Shown: in pieces, positions 12,497 through 13,619 of the stretch
Layout: each line of letters opens with the position of its first letter
How positions within the stretch are numbered: the stretch's first letter is position 1
Source: JBEEMU01 sp043778315
Lineage (GTDB): Bacteria > Bacteroidota > Bacteroidia > Chitinophagales > Saprospiraceae
Length of the DNA: 13,619 nucleotides
Assembly: GCA_043778315.1 (NCBI GenBank)
Contig: JAYWGJ010000393.1
Span: 1-13,619 of the forward strand
Direction: 5' to 3'
The notes under the pieces: model-generated
What the model was told of the DNA's origin: nothing
Database searches by the model: none
What the model saw: the letters and a program-made list of their open reading frames with translations, nothing else
Program-made: the position numbers and the translations under genes

Positions 12497-13619
12497 CTAC
12501 GCAAACGCAACATTCACAATATCGATTTGCTCTTGGTCGTGAACTTTTTTGAAGCCTGAGGCAGGCGAAGCCGAGCTATCGCGTGCGATGACGCGCACTT
12601 GTGGCAGGTGCGTAGCGCGCAAATGCCGCACCGATCCCATATTTTCATGCTCCTCTTGCACCCACACCAATTCCGCTTTCGGGTATTTGGCGATGACCGC
12701 GTTCATCTGCGTTTCGGGGAACGGGTAAATTTGTTCTAAACGAACAATCGCTATATTTTTGCTGTCCAATTCCGTTTGTTTGGCTAATAAATCGTAGTAA
12801 ATTTTGCCCGAGCAAAGCAAGACGCGGGTCACTTTTTTGGCGACTGCTGCCGTATCAAATTTGTTGTCGTCAATCAATTCTTGAAAACCGCCGTTCGCAA
12901 AATCGCTTATCGCGGACACGCAGAGCGGGTGTCGCAACAAACTTTTTGGAGTCATCACGACCAACGGTTTGCGGAACGGTCGGTGGAGTTGTCGGCGCAA
13001 TAAATGGAAAAAATTGGCAGGCGAAGTGACGTTCGCCACCGTCATATTGTACTCGGCGCATTGCTGCAAAAAGCGTTCTACGCGCCCCGACGAGTGTTCG
13101 GGACCTTGTCCCTCCATGCCATTTGGCAACAGCAAAACCAAGCCCGATTTTCTATTCCATTTTGTTTCGCCTGCTGTAATAAACTGATCTACAATGGTTT
13201 GCGCACCGTTGAAGAAGTCGCCAAACTGCGCTTCCCATATCACTAACGAGTTGGGCGAAGCCAACGAATAACCGTACTCAAAACCCATTACCGCGTACTC
13301 CGACAGCAATGAATTGTAGATACGAAACGTTCCCTGCCCTTTGGGTGTGATGGTATTGAGGCGGTTGTATTGCTTGCCTGTGTCGGTATCAAAAAACACG
13401 GCGTGTCGGTGCGAAAACGTCCCGCGTTTCACGTCCTGCCCGCTCATGCGCACGTCTTTGCCCTCGAGCAAAAGCGAAGCGTAAGCCAAAAGCTCCGACG
13501 TTCCCCAGTCCAATTTATCGTCGTCAATCGTTTTTTGCAGGTTTTTTAATAAGCGATTGACCTTGCTTATCGGGTGAAAATCGGCAGGAACGGTCAATAA
13601 ATGTTGCAATATCATTTTT
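12497..13619 (-). CDS. sucA: 2-oxoglutarate dehydrogenase E1 component, C-terminal part (5' end outside the window)
   Basis: Thiamine-diphosphate enzyme that decarboxylates 2-oxoglutarate and passes the succinyl group to the E2 lipoyl domain in the TCA cycle. About 374 C-terminal residues are visible of a family usually about 900-930 long; the frame stays open to the window edge, so the ATG at 13613-13615 is internal. Counting from that Met, the pyrimidine-binding transketolase-like domain shows 'SGQDVKRGTFSHRHAV' (58-73), 'EAQFGDFFNGAQTIVDQF' (128-145) and 'NGMEGQGPEHSSGRVERFL' (165-183). Then comes the C-terminal domain with 'RVLLCSGKIYYDL', 'VRLEQIYPFP' and 'WVQEEHENMG'. All key motifs are intact. 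The stop TAG is at 12497-12499. The E2 gene sucB, which often follows sucA, is not downstream; instead there is a repeat cluster and then a terminator. Confidence 0.95.
   Translation of the reverse strand, partial: KMILQHLLTVPADFHPISKVNRLLKNLQKTIDDDKLDWGTSELLAYASLLLEGKDVRMSGQDVKRGTFSHRHAVFFDTDTGKQYNRLNTITPKGQGTFRIYNSLLSEYAVMGFEYGYSLASPNSLVIWEAQFGDFFNGAQTIVDQFITAGETKWNRKSGLVLLLPNGMEGQGPEHSSGRVERFLQQCAEYNMTVANVTSPANFFHLLRRQLHRPFRKPLVVMTPKSLLRHPLCVSAISDFANGGFQELIDDNKFDTAAVAKKVTRVLLCSGKIYYDLLAKQTELDSKNIAIVRLEQIYPFPETQMNAVIAKYPKAELVWVQEEHENMGSVRHLRATHLPQVRVIARDSSASPASGFKKVHDQEQIDIVNVAFA

Noticed and set aside
12368..12559. Small plus-strand frame with two 'ICRRYAANR' repeats
   Set aside because: It is a translation of the two palindromic repeat copies and then runs antisense into the sucA 3' end; no coding signature.

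Overview
This window looks like chromosomal DNA from an aerobic Bacteroidota bacterium, probably Cytophagales- or Saprospira-like. This is inferred from protein content, not from a marker gene. Supporting points are: a PSP1/RicT protein with a Bacteroidota-style Cys-rich start and a Pro/Arg/Asn-rich tail, close to holB; a DNA polymerase III delta' subunit with a degenerate P-loop; a secreted protein with a Phe-Pro-Lys-x-Asp-Leu-Pro motif; TAnnTTTG promoter-like boxes; no clear Shine-Dalgarno sequences; and compact GC-rich genes separated by very AT-rich gaps. I see no rRNA, tRNA, complete insertion sequence, CRISPR array or phage module.

Layout. Bases 1-267 hold the 3' end of a beta-propeller (SMP-30/gluconolactonase-like) gene. 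It converges on a cytidine deaminase gene (minus) across a perfect 23-bp hairpin. Divergent from the deaminase is an HMG-CoA reductase of class I type (mevalonate pathway) with an unrecognised N-terminal domain. It ends in a long hairpin, after which comes an exported protein made of eight TPRs. The TPR gene ends inside a three-copy palindromic array. Facing it is hpd (4-hydroxyphenylpyruvate dioxygenase, tyrosine catabolism). Further along on the minus strand are a multi-pass membrane protein and an Rpn-family PD-(D/E)XK nuclease with a GMQQ repeat. Divergent from rpn is a secreted hypothetical protein, whose predicted promoter is interleaved with that of rpn. It converges on ricT across a bidirectional terminator.

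The rest is all on the minus strand: ricT (8084-9754), a SAM methyltransferase, holB, and the 3' part of sucA (2-oxoglutarate dehydrogenase E1), which runs off the window. holB and ricT are neighbours in many bacteria; here a methyltransferase lies between them, flanked by intergenic sequence that resembles common dispersed repeats. A cluster of degenerate palindromic repeats lies between sucA and its predicted terminator.

Functionally this is mostly housekeeping and central metabolism (pyrimidine salvage, isoprenoid precursors, tyrosine degradation, TCA cycle, replication clamp loading, RNA metabolism). The gene order does not point to one shared pathway. I do not see a clear new multi-gene system. 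The most worthwhile leads are the Rpn gene with a possible internal start, the repeat clusters, the N-terminal domain of the HMG-CoA reductase, and the interrupted holB-ricT pair.
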